Source of the DNA: Rhodeus uyekii
Lineage: Eukaryota; Chordata; Actinopteri; Cypriniformes; Acheilognathidae
Direction: 5' to 3'
DNA length: 64,000 bases
Assembly: GCA_037043235.1 (NCBI GenBank)
Contig: JAWRVZ010000155.1
Location: forward strand, 372,001-436,000
Part shown: positions 1 to 12,803 of the stretch, one piece after another
Position numbering within the stretch: position 1 is the stretch's first letter
How the letters are laid out: the number at the start of each line of letters is the position of its first letter
The notes under the pieces: generated by a model
The model's database searches: none
Told to the model about the DNA's origin: nothing
What the model saw: only the letters and a program-made list of their open reading frames with translations
Position numbers and translations under genes: made by a program

Positions 1-2237
1 ATTAATGAGAAATATTAGCTGGCAGACATTAGCGCTGCTGGAGTTGGACTATTTCTACCTTGTTAACCTCTTCTTGCACTCGCTCTCACTCCATCACCTC
101 CATCCCCCACTTCCTCTCTCTTCATTACATGTTCATCTGGCCGTGCAACTTGGCTTTGTGTGTGTAAGTCTGATACGGCAGATCGAACAGGACAGGTGTT
201 TTCCGTTTCATCACGGCCTGTGTCTGAGGTTCGGGCAGTTGGAGGAACAGGAAAGCGAAAGGAGGGAGCAGATAGGCGCAGGGCTGGCAGTTCATCGTCT
301 GCATGTGGCAGAAGCCTAACAGACTTCCTGACATCCCATCGATATATTGACAGCCGCTGTCACTTGGGCGGCTTTAGTGATGTGCAGAGCTCTGGCACAT
401 GAGGCTGATGGCTTAGCTTCGATTGGTTGTGTATTTTTCCACGCCATCTTAATACTAACAGCATTCTGGGCAGGTCATTTCGATGGCAGCACGGCCATTC
501 GCTTTGCCAACATTTGTGCCAGTGCTCGCTATAAGATTAAAATGGCCTTTTTCATCTCAGAATAGCCTATAGCGCTCAATGTTTTTACTGGCCTAGTGTG
601 TATCTTTTGTCTCTGTGTTCCCTGCGGTAGATTTACTCATTGATTTCACAGTAAATCTTGCTCATCAAGCAAGTCTGGATTACTTTTACTCCAAGTTTAG
701 ATGGGTCTGAACATCCTGTTCCTTTGTTCTCCATCTTTTCCAACCAATAAGTGTTGCTTCACATCAATTACTTCTTAACTACCCCAGCTTTCTGTTCTGC
801 CCAGAAGTGAAAGTGTAAGCTAGAAATGGTACTTGATCTTTTTTTTGTGTGTGTGTGTGTGTGTAATGCGCCTACCTTAGAATTCGGTCAAAAGATGTCG
901 TCTTACACAAAATTCATGATTGATAGGTGGTTCACTGCAGTAGGTTTTGGAACAGACCCTCTCCCACACAGGGAAAGTATATTGGTTTGTTCTCCATGTT
1001 TTTATTCTTTGTTACTCTTTGTTCTAAGAGAGAGAGCAAGAGAAGAGGGCTTTTACATTCAGCGACGTCACGGTCTGAGGAAGCTTATCCCGGGTAAGGG
1101 TGTCTGAGTGTAGAGTCAACTGAAGATTCTAAATTTCCGTTGACATTTACAGAAGGGCTGCTTCCAATTAACCTTCAAGTGTCTCCTCACCTCTTCATGC
1201 TGATTACATTTTTCCCTAACAAACAGGCTAATTTGTTATTAGCAGGCTGTTGGAGAACTTGCGTTCGTTTTCATCAATAGGAAGTTGCGATGGGGGAGTG
1301 ATTGCTTGTCAGTTGGCATGCGTTGTTCGATTTTTCCTTCTATTCATCTACTTCCGTTACCAGTAGAACCACTGGGATCAGCTATGGACTGCTGTACCAC
1401 GAAATACTCACTCAGAAACACTTCTTCTTTCCTCAATTCTCCCAACACTAATATTTAGCTCTTGAGAGAGAAGAAAACATGCAGATGTTTAGCATGGTGT
1501 ACGGGGAGATTGCTCCCGTGAGCTAGAAGGCACAGCAGGGGTGCACGTTCACACAGTCCTGCCAGGTGAGAGAAAGTACAACTGAGAGGGAAAGTAAAAA
1601 AGCAGGGGGAGGGGAGTGTGTACACAGCCTGCCTTGTGCTGCCCTGATAACGTTCCCCTCCTCTCCTCGCCGCAGGCCTGTGGAGGAGAGCGCAGAGGCC
1701 CTTGCCTGCAGCCAACCCACCCAGGAATCTTATCTTTCCTGCAGCCTGTGCTTCTGCCTGAAACCCCATCAGACTCTGGGACTTGGTCAGTCACCACACA
1801 CATATACAGGTTTGCAGATGGTCACATGTGCTGCAGATGCATACCAAATCGCTTGTTCAGAGAGACAAAAACAAAACTCTACCACAATCAGCAACCCGAC
1901 AGAATACAAAACTCATATTCTAGTATTGTGCACAACTTTAACAATACACTTTAAATTCCTTGGCGGTTTCAGGGAGCAGAATCGCAACTGGAATTAGAAT
2001 TAAGATTAATTGAAATTTTAAAAAAAGGAAAAAATACCTGACATTCAAATAATTGCATATATTTTTAACTAGAAATGACAAGACTATCTTTGTGTGTTCC
2101 CTTGACAAAGCCTTGTTTGAAAGTTTTGATAGAAATATAGTTTGACAGATAGACAGTTGGGTGGATAGATAGGTGAATTGGTAGATGGATGGATGGATGG
2201 ACTAGTCAATTGGATAGATAGAAACATACAGTAGATG
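1..2237. other. 5' flanking DNA, no gene recognised
   Basis: Non-coding flank about 17-19 kb upstream of the celf4 start codon. There is a short TG run near 845-865 and scattered pyrimidine-rich stretches. Open reading frames here are short, overlap on both strands and show no recognisable protein family. I see no splice-bounded exon or repeat family that I can name. Confidence 0.6.
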
Positions 2238-2354
<117 letters not shown>

Positions 2355-3111
2355 TTAGTTCTGGATGGATGGAATATTAGATGTTTGTGCATATATATAT
2401 TTGTGTGTGTAGGGTTGGAACAATTAATTTCCCAGAATACTTGCACGTTTCCCAGGATTTTTTTGTTTTTATTATTGCAATTCAGTAATTTCCTCTTCCT
2501 GAAATTCCCATTCAAATTCCTGTAGGGTGTGGCCAATTCTGTCAAATTCATTCATTGATGAATTGAAAGGTATAGCCAATTCTTCACAGCTGTATTTTGC
2601 TCAACCATTTCATGTTCATGTCGACATCTTTGCATGCGCATGACAGCCGTGAGTTTATCAGTGGCGCTTTTTCTCTCGATGGTGGGGCATCTGTCATGCT
2701 GTGAGCCAGGTGACTCTTTGCCTGCTTCTCTACTCTCCCGAAATGCTTATTGACATCTCGCTTTCCTTCTAAACTGTGTCTTGACAAGGCAGGGGAATCC
2801 GAGCCAGAAGACACAGACTGCAGCTGTGTGAGTTTAGGAAACTGGGTTTTGGGAACCTATCTGTACAAAGCCTTTCCTTCTAATCATTCCTGTCTTGTCC
2901 TGATGATGATTCTGACGGATTACAGGAAAAAATCAGAACAGAAACAGCAGATTGTCAATGGCTAATTGCTTGTCGTGTTTGTATGGGTCTGTTAGGCCGA
3001 ATGCTGAATTTTCTTATTCTGCTTAACTGCTAAAGAGCTCGTGTAGCTCAACTCGAGGAGTTTGGTGCTATCAATGCCAATGTCATGCTGTTTATTAACT
3101 AAGAACATGAA
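2355..3111. other. 5' flank, nothing recognised
   Basis: AT-rich non-coding sequence between the GATA tract and the Tigger-like element. No splice-bounded ORF, RNA gene or named repeat was found. Confidence 0.5.
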
Positions 3112-3113
3112 TA

Positions 3114-4733
3114 CAGCAGAACCCCGACTTACGAAAATAATCCGTTCCAAGGTTGGCTTCGTAAGTCGATCTTTTAGTAAATCGGTCAGGCTTTTACATG
3201 TAAATTGCCTAATCCGTTCCAAGCCCTACGAGAACACATTTAATTTTATAATAATGCTATGCTTGTTCAGTATGGTCCCTATGGTTGAAGGGTTACGGCC
3301 ATATTCTTTCGCTGTGGCGGACAAGCGCATCCCAACTTCATACTTCTCAATTTTCTCCCTTTTCATCTCCATGGAGAGCATCCTCTTCTTCCCTTTCACT
3401 TCAGCAACAATCTTCACATCCATGTGTAGCCAGTGAGGTTGTAATTGGGGTGAGGTGTGGCCAGGCAGGTATTTAAGCAGGCATCTGAAGAGAGGCCTAG
3501 AGATGGGGCCTGATCCTTTGGTGGGAAGTGTGTTGGTGTGACACTTCCCTGGATGTTTGTACATGGTGCCTGGTCGCGTTGTAGGCTGATGCTACACCCA
3601 TTTTCCTCGTGATTAGTGAGTTGGTGCGGTTTAAAAGGTAATTGTGCAGGTTTTATAGTTTGTGTTTTTTATCATTTTAATGAAATTAAAGTATTGTAGT
3701 TATTTTGTGTTGATTGTGTCTTGTTTTTCTATTATGTTTAGTTGATTGCTGTTCCTCTTATGTTTGTTTAATTTTCTCAGCTAGCCAGTGCCCATGTGCA
3801 CGCTGTTGGTTTACAGTGCAGGTTGATGTCAAAGTGTGAGGGTGACTGGCTAGCGGAGTGTTTTTTTTTTTTAAATGTATGTTTTGTTTGTTTAACACTT
3901 CCCAGCCTCGTTTTGTCTGCCAACCTTTCTTTTCTTTACATATTGTATTTTAAGTTATACAAGCTATTCCATTGTATGAGGTGTATTTGCAGTGGGATTT
4001 CTTCCTTTTTTGGTTTTGGTATACCTTTTGTGTATGATTTTTGGGAGTATTCATGTAGTTTATTCTTTACTTTTGGATTGTTTTGTGTACTTAAGTTGAG
4101 TTTGGGTTTAGAGGGTTTGCTGACTGTTTACATCTTTCGAGGGTAAAGAAATGTTTTGTTACTGTATGTTTATTCTATTGATTTTTGTATTAATAAATAA
4201 CCTTTTTCGCATGAGAACTGTTTTTTCTTTCGAGTGTATTATATTGAGTTTTTTTTTTTTTGGTCACCCTTGCCAGAAGCAAGCGAGTGGCTAGTTACAC
4301 ATGGCTAGTGATTAGAAAAAAGTTTAACTGGGCACAAAATAATGGCGATGCAGCACGATGAAAACAAAACTTGTATGCGAAAGCATGGATGAACTTTAGC
4401 GTTCGCGTAGCCCAGACAAAGTGGGAGAGGAACGCAGTTACGCAGAGGCTGGTGGGAGCGATGCTGACCAATAGGAGAGCAGGATGCTGCAGCGAAAGCT
4501 AGCGTCCAAGCCGGGAGACAGCCAATGGGAGAGCGGGACGATTGGTGCGAGTTTACGGGTCAGTGACGCGCAAATGTAAAAATAAAACCTCAGAAATCGT
4601 CGCCTCGGCTGAGATTTTAATTTTTCGCATCTCGATCATTTTGTCGTTAATAGGACTGAAAAAACTCCTGAAATCTTTTATCGTACATCGAACTTTTCAT
4701 ATGTAGAGCGTTTCGTAAGTCGGGGTTCTACTG
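3114..4733 (-). mobile_element. Tigger/pogo-like DNA transposon remnant, 1.62 kb
   Basis: The ends are near-perfect inverted repeats. The left end reads CAGCAGAACCCCGACTTACG, and the right end, reverse complemented, reads CAGTAGAACCCCGACTTACG, with the match continuing for a few more bases. Both ends are flanked by TA (3112-3113 and 4734-4735), the target duplication of the Tc1/mariner/pogo group. A minus-strand ORF carries a CENP-B/psq-type helix-turn-helix fragment typical of Tigger transposases. The right third, which is 5' relative to that ORF, is GC-richer and contains CCAAT motifs around 4470 and 4520, possibly a relic of the element's promoter. The T-rich middle (about 3600-4260) is unexplained and may be a further insertion. 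No DDE catalytic domain is visible, so the copy is dead or non-autonomous. Confidence 0.85.
3259..3423 (-). pseudogene. Tigger transposase N-terminal helix-turn-helix fragment
   Basis: About 55 residues of a minus-strand ORF (3226-3564) resemble the N-terminal DNA-binding domain of Tigger/pogo/CENP-B proteins: a basic lead (KGKKRMLS), a helix with EKIEKYEVG, then ATAKEYG and the recognition-helix signature NPSTIGTIL. In intact Tigger transposases this is followed by a CENP-B-type second HTH and a DDE catalytic domain. Neither is seen here. The flanking residues of the ORF do not look like family members. It lies inside the inverted repeats of the 1.62-kb element and is presumably non-functional. 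Confidence 0.75.
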
Positions 4734-4910
4734 TACTGATAAAATATATAATTATCAAAGTGTGTTTAAAAACAAAAACTCAAACAAATGTCCAGGTAAA
4801 GCAATTGTTTATAGATATGAACCATGTATTGCGACATGGACGGTGATCAGATATTCATTTTATTTATATTATTAATTTGTACGGCATTCAAATAGTGAGC
4901 TTCGCTAGTC

Positions 4911-5028
4911 AACAGACAAGTAACCAATCTTGAGTGGCAACGTCATGTATTTTATCAGCATGGTTTGGCCGAGAACGGTTTGTAATTGTGCCAGACTCAA
5001 GTGAAATATAACTGGAACATTTCTTATC
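4911..5028 (+). repeat. Dispersed repeat fragment shared with the intron-2 nest
   Basis: This stretch shares ordered blocks with the outer layer of the nest in intron 2. These include AACAGACAAGT.ACCAAT, CAACGTCATG (CGACGTCATG in the other copy), CGGTTTGTAAT and CTGGAAC.ATTTCTT, compared with 47912-47936 plus 49186-49290. Here the sequence is continuous, whereas in intron 2 it is split by the SINE. This copy therefore shows the pre-insertion arrangement. Its own ends were not identified. Confidence 0.6.
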
Positions 5029-6033
5029 GTTCTTAGAACCGACAGTAGAAAAGTAGCTAATATTTCAGATTCATTTTATTTTTTTGTGCTATTTTAGTTA
5101 TTTTCAGCTACCTTTAGTTGTAATATTTAAGATCTGCTCCACCTCTTTCAGTCTATTCATTCAAATCAAGCTAGGATAATTACGATACATTTTTTTTGCA
5201 TGGTGGTTCTTTGTTTCAGTTGAGCCATAAGTAAGTTTACTAACACATTATTAGGCTGCATGTGACTAACCCTTGATTTACCACATTACTGGTTAAACTG
5301 GTTTGTCATACAAGTGTTTTTTAGAGGTCAAATGAGCTAGAAATAGATCTGAATCTGCAAAATGAGGTGGACTGTATCATAGAATAAAATTATATGGATT
5401 GCAATGAATCACACTGGATGTGTGAAAAACTGGAAAAGTGTTTGTCGCACTGAGCTTGCAGTTTTGTATCCCTCTTGAGATGATGCCATGTGAGTCTCTG
5501 TGTTTCTCTAGTGTTTATGTGACAGTCCTGCAGCATTCGAACCCCCACCCCCTGAGCTTTGAACAAATTACTGACGCATTAGAGTGAAGATCTATTTGTG
5601 TATATGTGCAATTTAAGCAGCTCTGGAAGCCCAAGGGCTTGTCCCAAAACTTTATCTCTAATTAATATTGCCCCTCGACAACAACTTACAAAACACAGGC
5701 TATGACCAGTCTTGCAGTGGTTGTTACGAGTGAAAAATATCAAGTTCAACAGCAGTCAGCGTGCTTTCAAGGCAGCCTGCGAGTTTAGACATCAAGGCGA
5801 CACTAAAAGGGGTCAATGTTCTGGGATACTGGACACTTGACCTGCTTTTATATGGTAATTAGGTACATTCACATACAACTCCCATATGGCACAGGAGGAG
5901 ATCTGATAGAATAAGAGCATCTGAGTCACCACTGCAGGCACTTTCAGACACCTGTGTGTGTATGTGTGTGTGTGAGCGAGCCCCCATGAGACTGCGCTCG
6001 TCAGGAGGCCGTAGTTGATCCATGTTATTTTGA

Positions 6034-6036
<3 letters not shown>
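5029..6036. other. 5' flank, nothing recognised
   Basis: AT-rich non-coding sequence with no exon-like ORF, RNA gene or clear repeat ends. Confidence 0.5.
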
Positions 6037-6040
<4 letters not shown>

Positions 6041-6070
<30 letters not shown>

Positions 6071-6080
6071 ATAGATGGAT

Positions 6081-6141
<61 letters not shown>
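6041..6141. repeat. Compound (TG)n-(CT)n-(AT)n microsatellite
   Basis: Three adjoining dinucleotide tracts: TG to about 6069, CT at about 6082-6116, and AT at about 6117-6141. The periodic protein frames across it are artefacts. Confidence 0.95.
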
Positions 6142-6692
6142 GTATACAGTGTGTGTATGCATGAATATGTGTTTGTGTGAGTGAGCTCTTATGTAAGGAG
6201 GAAGTGCAACTTTTCTTACTTTCCATCAAGTTACCAAGGAAATAACCTACTGATGTATCACATGGCAAAGAATCTCTTAATGAGTTACATTTTACTGGAT
6301 TTCTGCTAATTAAGATGTTTGAGAAGCCAATTACAGTAAATATCATCTTCCTCTGCCTCCCTAATTACAGATAGAGGAGGTGGAAGGATATGAAAAAGAA
6401 TAACAGTCCTTTATGAAAGATTTGTCCTTTCATCTTAAGGGTTTGTTTGCAGACCTTATTTGCATACTTCAGCAGTCGCCAAATGAAAAACAGAAATCTA
6501 AATGCGGACTTTTAAATGATATTTTAAACTCAATTATTACTAGAGCTGCAATTAGGCCTCACAAAATATTAAAATTATTAAAATGAGTGTTAGCAAAGTG
6601 TTTTTTTTCTGCTTGAATTTGAATCTACTCTGTGCAAATTAATTTTAGATTGTGTTCATAGAAATATGTATGAAAACCTAAAAGCTTGTAAG

Positions 6693-6875
6693 TACTTGGT
6701 TCACCCAAAAATGAAAATTGTATTCACTTGCCTTCATGTCACGCTAATGCCATATGACTTTTATTTATAAGTCTAAGCTGTTGTGGCATGTTTTAAATAT
6801 TTAAAAGTATTTTTGTGTCTGTTTTTGTAGGAAGGAAATAGTCATACAGCTTTGGAGCAACATGAAGGTGATTAA
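6693..6875. repeat. Cyprinid short inverted-repeat element, copy 1
   Basis: It begins with GGTTCACCCAAAAATGAAAA, continues through a CACTTGCCTTCATGTCA block, and ends with the inverted counterpart CATACAGCTTTGGAGCAACA then TGAAGGTGA. This is the widespread cyprinid repeat whose usual form is GGATAGTTCACCCAAAAATG...TTACTCACCCTCATG. It resembles Angel-type MITEs, but I am not certain of the name. Other copies here lie at 21848-22072, 22995-23255 and 63905-64000. Confidence 0.65.
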
Positions 6876-6973
6876 ATATTTATATTTAATTTGTTATTAG
6901 CATTTGTCTGTCAATGTATGAATGCTACTGTACAGAGCTATGGTAATAAAAAAAGAAAAATTGAGATGTGTGG

Positions 6974-7070
6974 AAAAAATTGTGTGTTCTCTTGTAAATG
7001 TGTTCACTCGCAAAACAGAGGAAAACGTTGTGTTCTCTAGCAAAACACAAAACATTAGCAAGAGAACACA
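6974..7070. repeat. Imperfect palindrome with GTGTTCTCTTG arms
   Basis: A left arm TGTGTGTTCTCTTG and a right arm CAAGAGAACACA flank about 65 bp containing two more CAAAACA-type blocks. The layout looks like a tiny inverted-repeat element or a decayed MITE. No coding potential is seen. Confidence 0.55.
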
Positions 7071-7481
7071 AAAGTAATGTCCATTTAGGGGCTCCGTGTT
7101 ACTGTAGTGTAAGAAGAAACACAATCTCAACCAAAAAAAATCAATGACATGACTCGTTAACAAAGAGAGGTACAGCCTTGTTACCCATAATTCAACAGAC
7201 TACTAGATTGCACCGTTTTAGCTTATGTCTTTTCCCTAATTTGGAGGAAAGATACTAATGAGAGTGTTTCCAAGAAAACAGTGAACAATCTACATCCTGT
7301 GAAAGTCATGAAATGATTAATTTGCCTCCTTCCCATCCCCTCTCTCTTCATCTCTCTCGTTCTCTCATTCTGTATTCTGCCGGCACATCACACTTATTGT
7401 ATGATAATACTGAAGGTAGATTGTTGTGTTATCTTGTCTACAGTCCATATATAAATGTTAATGTCATCCGTGTATGACTCA

Positions 7482-7518
<37 letters not shown>

Positions 7519-8859
7519 ATTCATGCAGAGCACATTTCCCATTTGTTGTGAAAGATGATGCAAGAGCGCTGTTAAATTCAGTCACCAAACATTTCCATGG
7601 TTATAGTGAACATATTATAATCAGTTCCACTTTAGTTCAGCAACTTATGTTCACGCATAAATGAAAATCCTATGATTATTTACTCATCCTCAAGATTTAT
7701 GACTTTCATTCAGCCATTTCATTTCATTCAGGGTGATATTTCTTTTTTTTCCCCCTCCATTAGAAAGTGAATAACTAGGAACAACTACCGGATACTCACC
7801 TTTCACTCTCATTAAACCTTTAAATTACATATGTGTATATTATTATACATTATAGTATTTTGTATTATACTAGGTTATTTTGTGTTCCACTCAGGAAAAA
7901 ATAAATGATACATTTTTGGTTCATCCTAACTACTATGTACAGCATAAAAAAATAAGTACCTTTTTTAAAACTATCTATTCAAATTTATTTTGGGATGTAA
8001 GTTCCCAGTAATAGTTAAAAATATATTTTAATTAATCATTTTATATAATATATGTGTATGTATGTATTCAATGTTATTTTAGAAAAACTCAAAACAATCA
8101 AAAATATATTAATATAATTATATATAAATAAATATATATTTATATTTGCCTCTTTGATTAACGTTTTTTGATTTTAAAAAACATCACATTTTAAACATTC
8201 AGTATCCGCTTTGCATACCTTGGAAAAAGTCAGCAGATCCTAAAAGAAGTGAACATTAGCTGCGCGACTCTTTGAACTAGTTGCGACAGAGAGCACACCA
8301 GTTTAAAGATATCTGGCAGATGCTCCTTGAGGAGAAGTGATGAAAGAGCTCTTTCTGCTGTACTGTGTGTGTGGCAAATGTGCAACTATTTCTTTAAAAT
8401 GAGTCTCTGGGTTATGGCACTATGCGTGTGCATGCGTGTGCGTGTGTATCAGTGCTTCACTGCCGGCTCCCGGCGGCTGGCATTTGATGCCAGCTATCTC
8501 ATCATTCCCCATTCTCATGCTAATGAAGCTAAAGATCATGGCTGTGACGGATGGACGGGTGGAGTGAGAGGAGGGGCTGTGGGAGCCCGCTGTTTGGTGT
8601 CACTTACTATCCTGGCACACAAATATAGATCCATCACAAAGAGCACCATAACCGAGTGGGCCAATGAACTCAACTGAACTTAAGTCAAACATTTAGGGTC
8701 AGTCCACTGTCACAAATTGCTGATTTAAATGTCTCAGGTTTAGTTTAGTCATATGGTCAAATCTTTCTGAACTCTCTGAATCTGAATCTGAATCTATTTC
8801 TGAATCTGCTTCTTTGGGCAACTGGGTTGTTTCATCCAGTTTGTCATTTTTCAAAGCAG
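7071..8859. other. 5' flank with a CA microsatellite and a short repeat fragment
   Basis: Non-coding. It holds a (CA)n tract at 7483-7513 and a fragment of the cyprinid TTCACC/ACTCACCCTCA-type repeat at about 7648-7740. A short CTGAAT hexamer repeat lies at about 8764-8816. The interval 8330-8680 is somewhat GC-richer, with one open frame on the + strand, but nothing recognisable is encoded. Confidence 0.5.
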
Positions 8860-8879
8860 AACTGTTTGCCATTTGTTCA

Positions 8880-9177
8880 CAAATTTATATTCATCAAAGA
8901 ATCCTGAACAAATGTACCAGTATCCACAAAAATAGTAATAGTACCTGCTTTTAACATTGATAATAATAAGAAATGTTTTTTGAGCAGCAAATCAGCATAT
9001 CACAATGATTTCTGAAGGATCATGTGATGCTAAAAATATATTAAATTAAACCATTTTTTAAAATTGTAATAATATTTCATAATATTTCTGTTATGTAGCC
9101 TTGGTGAGACTTCTTGAGACTTGATGAGACTTATCTTAAAAGCATGCAAACCAACTCCAAACTTTTGAACGGTAGTC
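8880..9177. repeat. Common cyprinid interspersed repeat X, copy 1
   Basis: Recognisable blocks are CATCAAAGAATCCTGAA, AACATTGATAATAATAAGAA, GCAGCAAATCAGCATAT, ATGATTTCTGAAGGATCATG and the terminal CCAAACTTTTGAACGGTAG. These match the family whose ends read like CAAAAGTTTGGGGTCAGTA and its complement. It behaves like a non-autonomous DNA transposon and occurs many times in this window: 12587-12803 with 13955-14105, 37430-37729, 39665-39960, 41380-41660, 46195-46545 and 58250-58470. Confidence 0.75.
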
Positions 9178-9401
9178 GTAATTTGATATTAAATTGTTGA
9201 AATATATATATATTGTTTTGATTTAAAAAATATTTGACCCTAAAGTCCGATATTGAATCTTCAGCATCAGCAAGGCCAAACAACTCTGCGTATCTTCACA
9301 AATGTATATATCTTACTATAGCACAGGCTTATAAATATTAATTAGCATATGTGTGTTTGGTTAATTAACATTAATTAACATTGTGTTTTCTGTTTATGCA
9401 G

Positions 9402-9468
9402 CTTTACAGGCTCTCTTAAATGGAGAAGTTGATGGAAATCTGCCCCTCATCCCCCATGACTCATCCAG
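9402..9468 (+). other. Exon-like segment of unknown origin
   Basis: A 67-bp segment is bounded by a good acceptor (pyrimidine-rich run ending TTTATGCAG) and a good donor (CAG/GTATGT). Only one of three frames is open: two leading bases, 21 codons, two trailing bases. It reads LQALLNGEVDGNLPLIPHDS plus one residue. I do not recognise the protein. It could be an exon of an upstream gene, an alternative 5' exon, or chance. It sits 9.6 kb upstream of the celf4 start codon on the same strand, and no partner exon was identified. Confidence 0.3.
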
Positions 9469-12400
9469 GTATGTTTGCCTCTTTCTAACAATGCTTTTAA
9501 GAACTAAAGCCAAGTCTAATGGGTCGGGCATGGTGCCAGAGAGAAGGTCTCATCAGGGTCAGTGCATGTTAACCTCCTAAAGAGCACCCTGGGGCCTGTT
9601 CTAAATATACAGCATCTCAACCCAGTCATTAGATAATAGCGTTACAGTTTCTCCGTGTTCTCCCAGGAGCGGAGCGAGATTAGAGCGTGCCAATAGCGAG
9701 GACATGGCCCATGTCAGATGTCAGAGATGATGGGTTGGATGTCCGCAGACACAAACATTTGCTGTCGTAATCCAGTAGAGGTCTTTGTAATGCTGCTTAA
9801 GTGCCTTACATGTAGGTGGAGGAAGCCTGGCAAAGTCAGACATCTAATTGACCCCAATTCCTCTCGTTTTTTTGTTCCATGTTAATTTGACAAGAGTGTT
9901 TATAAGACCATGTAAAGAATCTAGTGCACATTTAATAGAATAAAAACACTGAAAACTTAAGAATGAAAGATATTTATTCTATTTTGCTGGAATAAAAGCA
10001 TGTCTGTGCTATTGTTCAAAATCCTCATTCTTGAGCTGTTCTCGTTTGTTAAAGGTGTTCCAGATAATGCAGACAGCCTGCTGACTAGTTACTGTAAAAT
10101 TTAATATAAGCTCAGTGTGGGTTACATTAATAACTTCTCACAATCTGTCATTCTTTCACAGCAATTAAGCCTTCGTATTACAAATTTGTGGTATTCGTGC
10201 TATGTTTTAGTTGTGGTTGTCAAGCCCCGTGGTAAGCAGATGTGTAATTCACTTTCACAATAAGGTTTTCATTTTATGAATGCTGGGTTCCTTTATTAGA
10301 AGTCTTTGAAATGACATGGATCATTTGTCCATGGTCTTTTTTATTGTGACTGTCAATCAGACACATTTGTATACAAGTACGCATAATAAAACACTTCTGT
10401 GCCTGAAAACTTTCCTCAATTTCCTCAGATGTTTTTAGTCAGCAGTTCATCTGTATCATCTTTAAAATGCCAAGTATGCTGATTTTAACAATAACATATT
10501 ATCCTAGCAAAATGGAATAAATATACTTGAACTTTTATGGGGTATCCATAGGGCATTAAAAGGTATTAAACTACATTTCTCTAGATATTAGTGTTTTGTT
10601 GTTGTTGTAAGTTTTCCCTCCTTAGATCTTAGTGTGGCAAAATAAATCAAAGTGTAATCTTTAAAGTGTGTGTGTTTGTGTAAGATGTGAAATAAGGTAC
10701 TTATTAGGATTTTTTAAGCGTTTTCTCACCACAGCTGTATTTATTTGATAAAAAAAGAAACGCTGTGAATGTAATTTCTTACTATCATCACAGTTTTCGA
10801 GAGTAAACAATAGAAATTCACATGGTTGCGTAGATTATTTTGTGAGTTTATGCTGAAACCAATGCAATCATTTTTTTATTTGATAAAAAATAACACAATT
10901 AATAACACAAAAATAAAAAAATAACACAATCAAAAAAATAACACAATTTGTATATTAACACAATCAATTTTGCAGCTGATGTGTCTCCACAGAGATTGTG
11001 TGTGGCATGCAGGTCTTGAAAAATTAAATGGCTAGATAGCAGATACTATTTTTTGGTGTTTTTGTAATTATTAAATTCCTTGAAAGCAGGCCATAGCTAT
11101 TGTAGTGCTATACTAAGAATACTATGATTGAAATGTCCACAGTGTGTTCTGCAAAAGTCAGGGGATATGTTGTTTGTTTCTTGGCAGTCCCACATATAGC
11201 ATAGTTGAAACTCATCTGCACTTAATGGGCGCCTATACAGATACAGGCTATATTATTGTCCCATCTCCATCCAAAATAATTATTTTAAGCAGGTTTTCTG
11301 TTGCATGCTTTACACAAAATGACAAAATGAATGTATATGGTTCTTGCAAAGGGTCCCCGAAGGGCTCCAAGTAATTTAGCTCAGCAACAAATTCCCCCTG
11401 GGTCTTTTTAAAGGATACAACAGTTAAAAGGTACAACAGGTTGTTTATGCCTTCTTGTTGCGGCTGACAGGCTGGCTATTTCCACAGAAATACCTCATAA
11501 AGCATGTCGGAGCTTTTTCCATTGTCACCTTTCTCTCCCTTTGGAGTGGTTGCTGCCCAGAAACAGCACCTGAAACATAAACACATGATAGGAAGTTTAT
11601 GGTGTCTTCGGAGTATTTGAGACTGACTGATTGTCCAATCATTTCATGTAATTGCTTGCACCTGGTTTAGCAGAAGGAAAATTGGTCCTGAGTGACTTTG
11701 CTGTCTCCATAGGCACAGTTTTTCACTTCGAAGGAGCCAACATTGTCACTCGATGCAACCGTGCACTCATTTTGTCTTGCTTTCTCTTTCTCATCTATTG
11801 GAATGGTCTTTGGCAGCACCATGTGTTGTATTTCCAGCAGTCATGCCGAGCCCCAGGCCCTCCGCTCTCCTCCATTGCTGTAGAGCAGTGGCAGGTGGCT
11901 TCGCCCACCTTCTCTAACGCCCTCCTGGGGGAGCAATCAGGGGCTCTGTGGGGCCAGACACCCAGACACCACAGTCACTGTAAAAGAGCTGACATGACAG
12001 CGAGGTGACACGTCTGGCTGTGGCACAGGTGCTGTGAGACAGGCTAGGGGTCAGAGGTCACAGGATCCCAAACCACTGATTAAAGAAATGGAACTGACAT
12101 CAAGAGAAGTTAGAAGCCACATACCGCTGAGAATCTCTCTCTCTCTCGCTCTCTCTCTCTCTCTGGTTAGTCCTGGAGAAGATAAGGAGTTCACATGTTG
12201 TGGAATTCATCAGTATGCATCATATGAAGCATTTATGGATTAACATATTTTTTTTTGCTTTTTGTCAAAAGAAGGCAAACAAATCCTCATTTGTTTTCTT
12301 TAAAGGGATAAAACACCCTAAAAATAAATTCTGTAATTGTTTACTTTTATCCTTTTTTACAATTTTTTTTTAAATTGTTTATATGAATATATTCAATACA

Positions 12401-12586
12401 CATATACATAGAGTTTTATAGCTTTGCTGATGGCATTGACATTCAAGCTTTGGAGTCAAGTGTTAGTTACATATTTTTTTATCAAAACAAAATATCAAAT
12501 ATTTCATTTCAAATTACGATTGTACATTAACTTTACTGAATCATTTAACGTTATATAATAATTATTAACAATGTACCAAGGAAAAA
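9469..12586. other. 5' flank, no gene recognised
   Basis: Non-coding. 9600-9850 and 11640-12010 have balanced base composition without obvious repeats and could hold conserved regulatory sequence, which cannot be decided from one genome. 10860-10965 is a run of ATAACACAAT-type units. A short CT tract lies at about 12135-12163. A weak GGGATAAAACACCCTAAAAA fragment of the cyprinid short repeat sits at about 12304. Confidence 0.45.
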
Positions 12587-12803
12587 CACTACCATTCAAA
12601 TGTTTGGAATTTGTACGATTTTTTTCAATGTTTTTGTTCACCAACAAAATGTTTTTCTTTCTATTTTAATATATTTAATAAATACAATTTATTCCTGCGA
12701 TGGTATTTGAACTTTTAAAAGAATGTGAAAACTCAGCACCTACAACAGTGTTTGAAATCCAGGTGCATTACCAAAAAAAGCACATCAATACAAGACTGAT
12801 ATA
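12587..12803. repeat. Cyprinid repeat X, copy 2, left half
   Basis: It opens with ACCATTCAAATGTTTGGAAT, then poly-T, then TTTATTCCTGCGATGG and ACTCAGCACC, which follow the usual order of this family. The repeat stops at a TA where the Tigger-like element begins and resumes at 13955. Confidence 0.65.
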
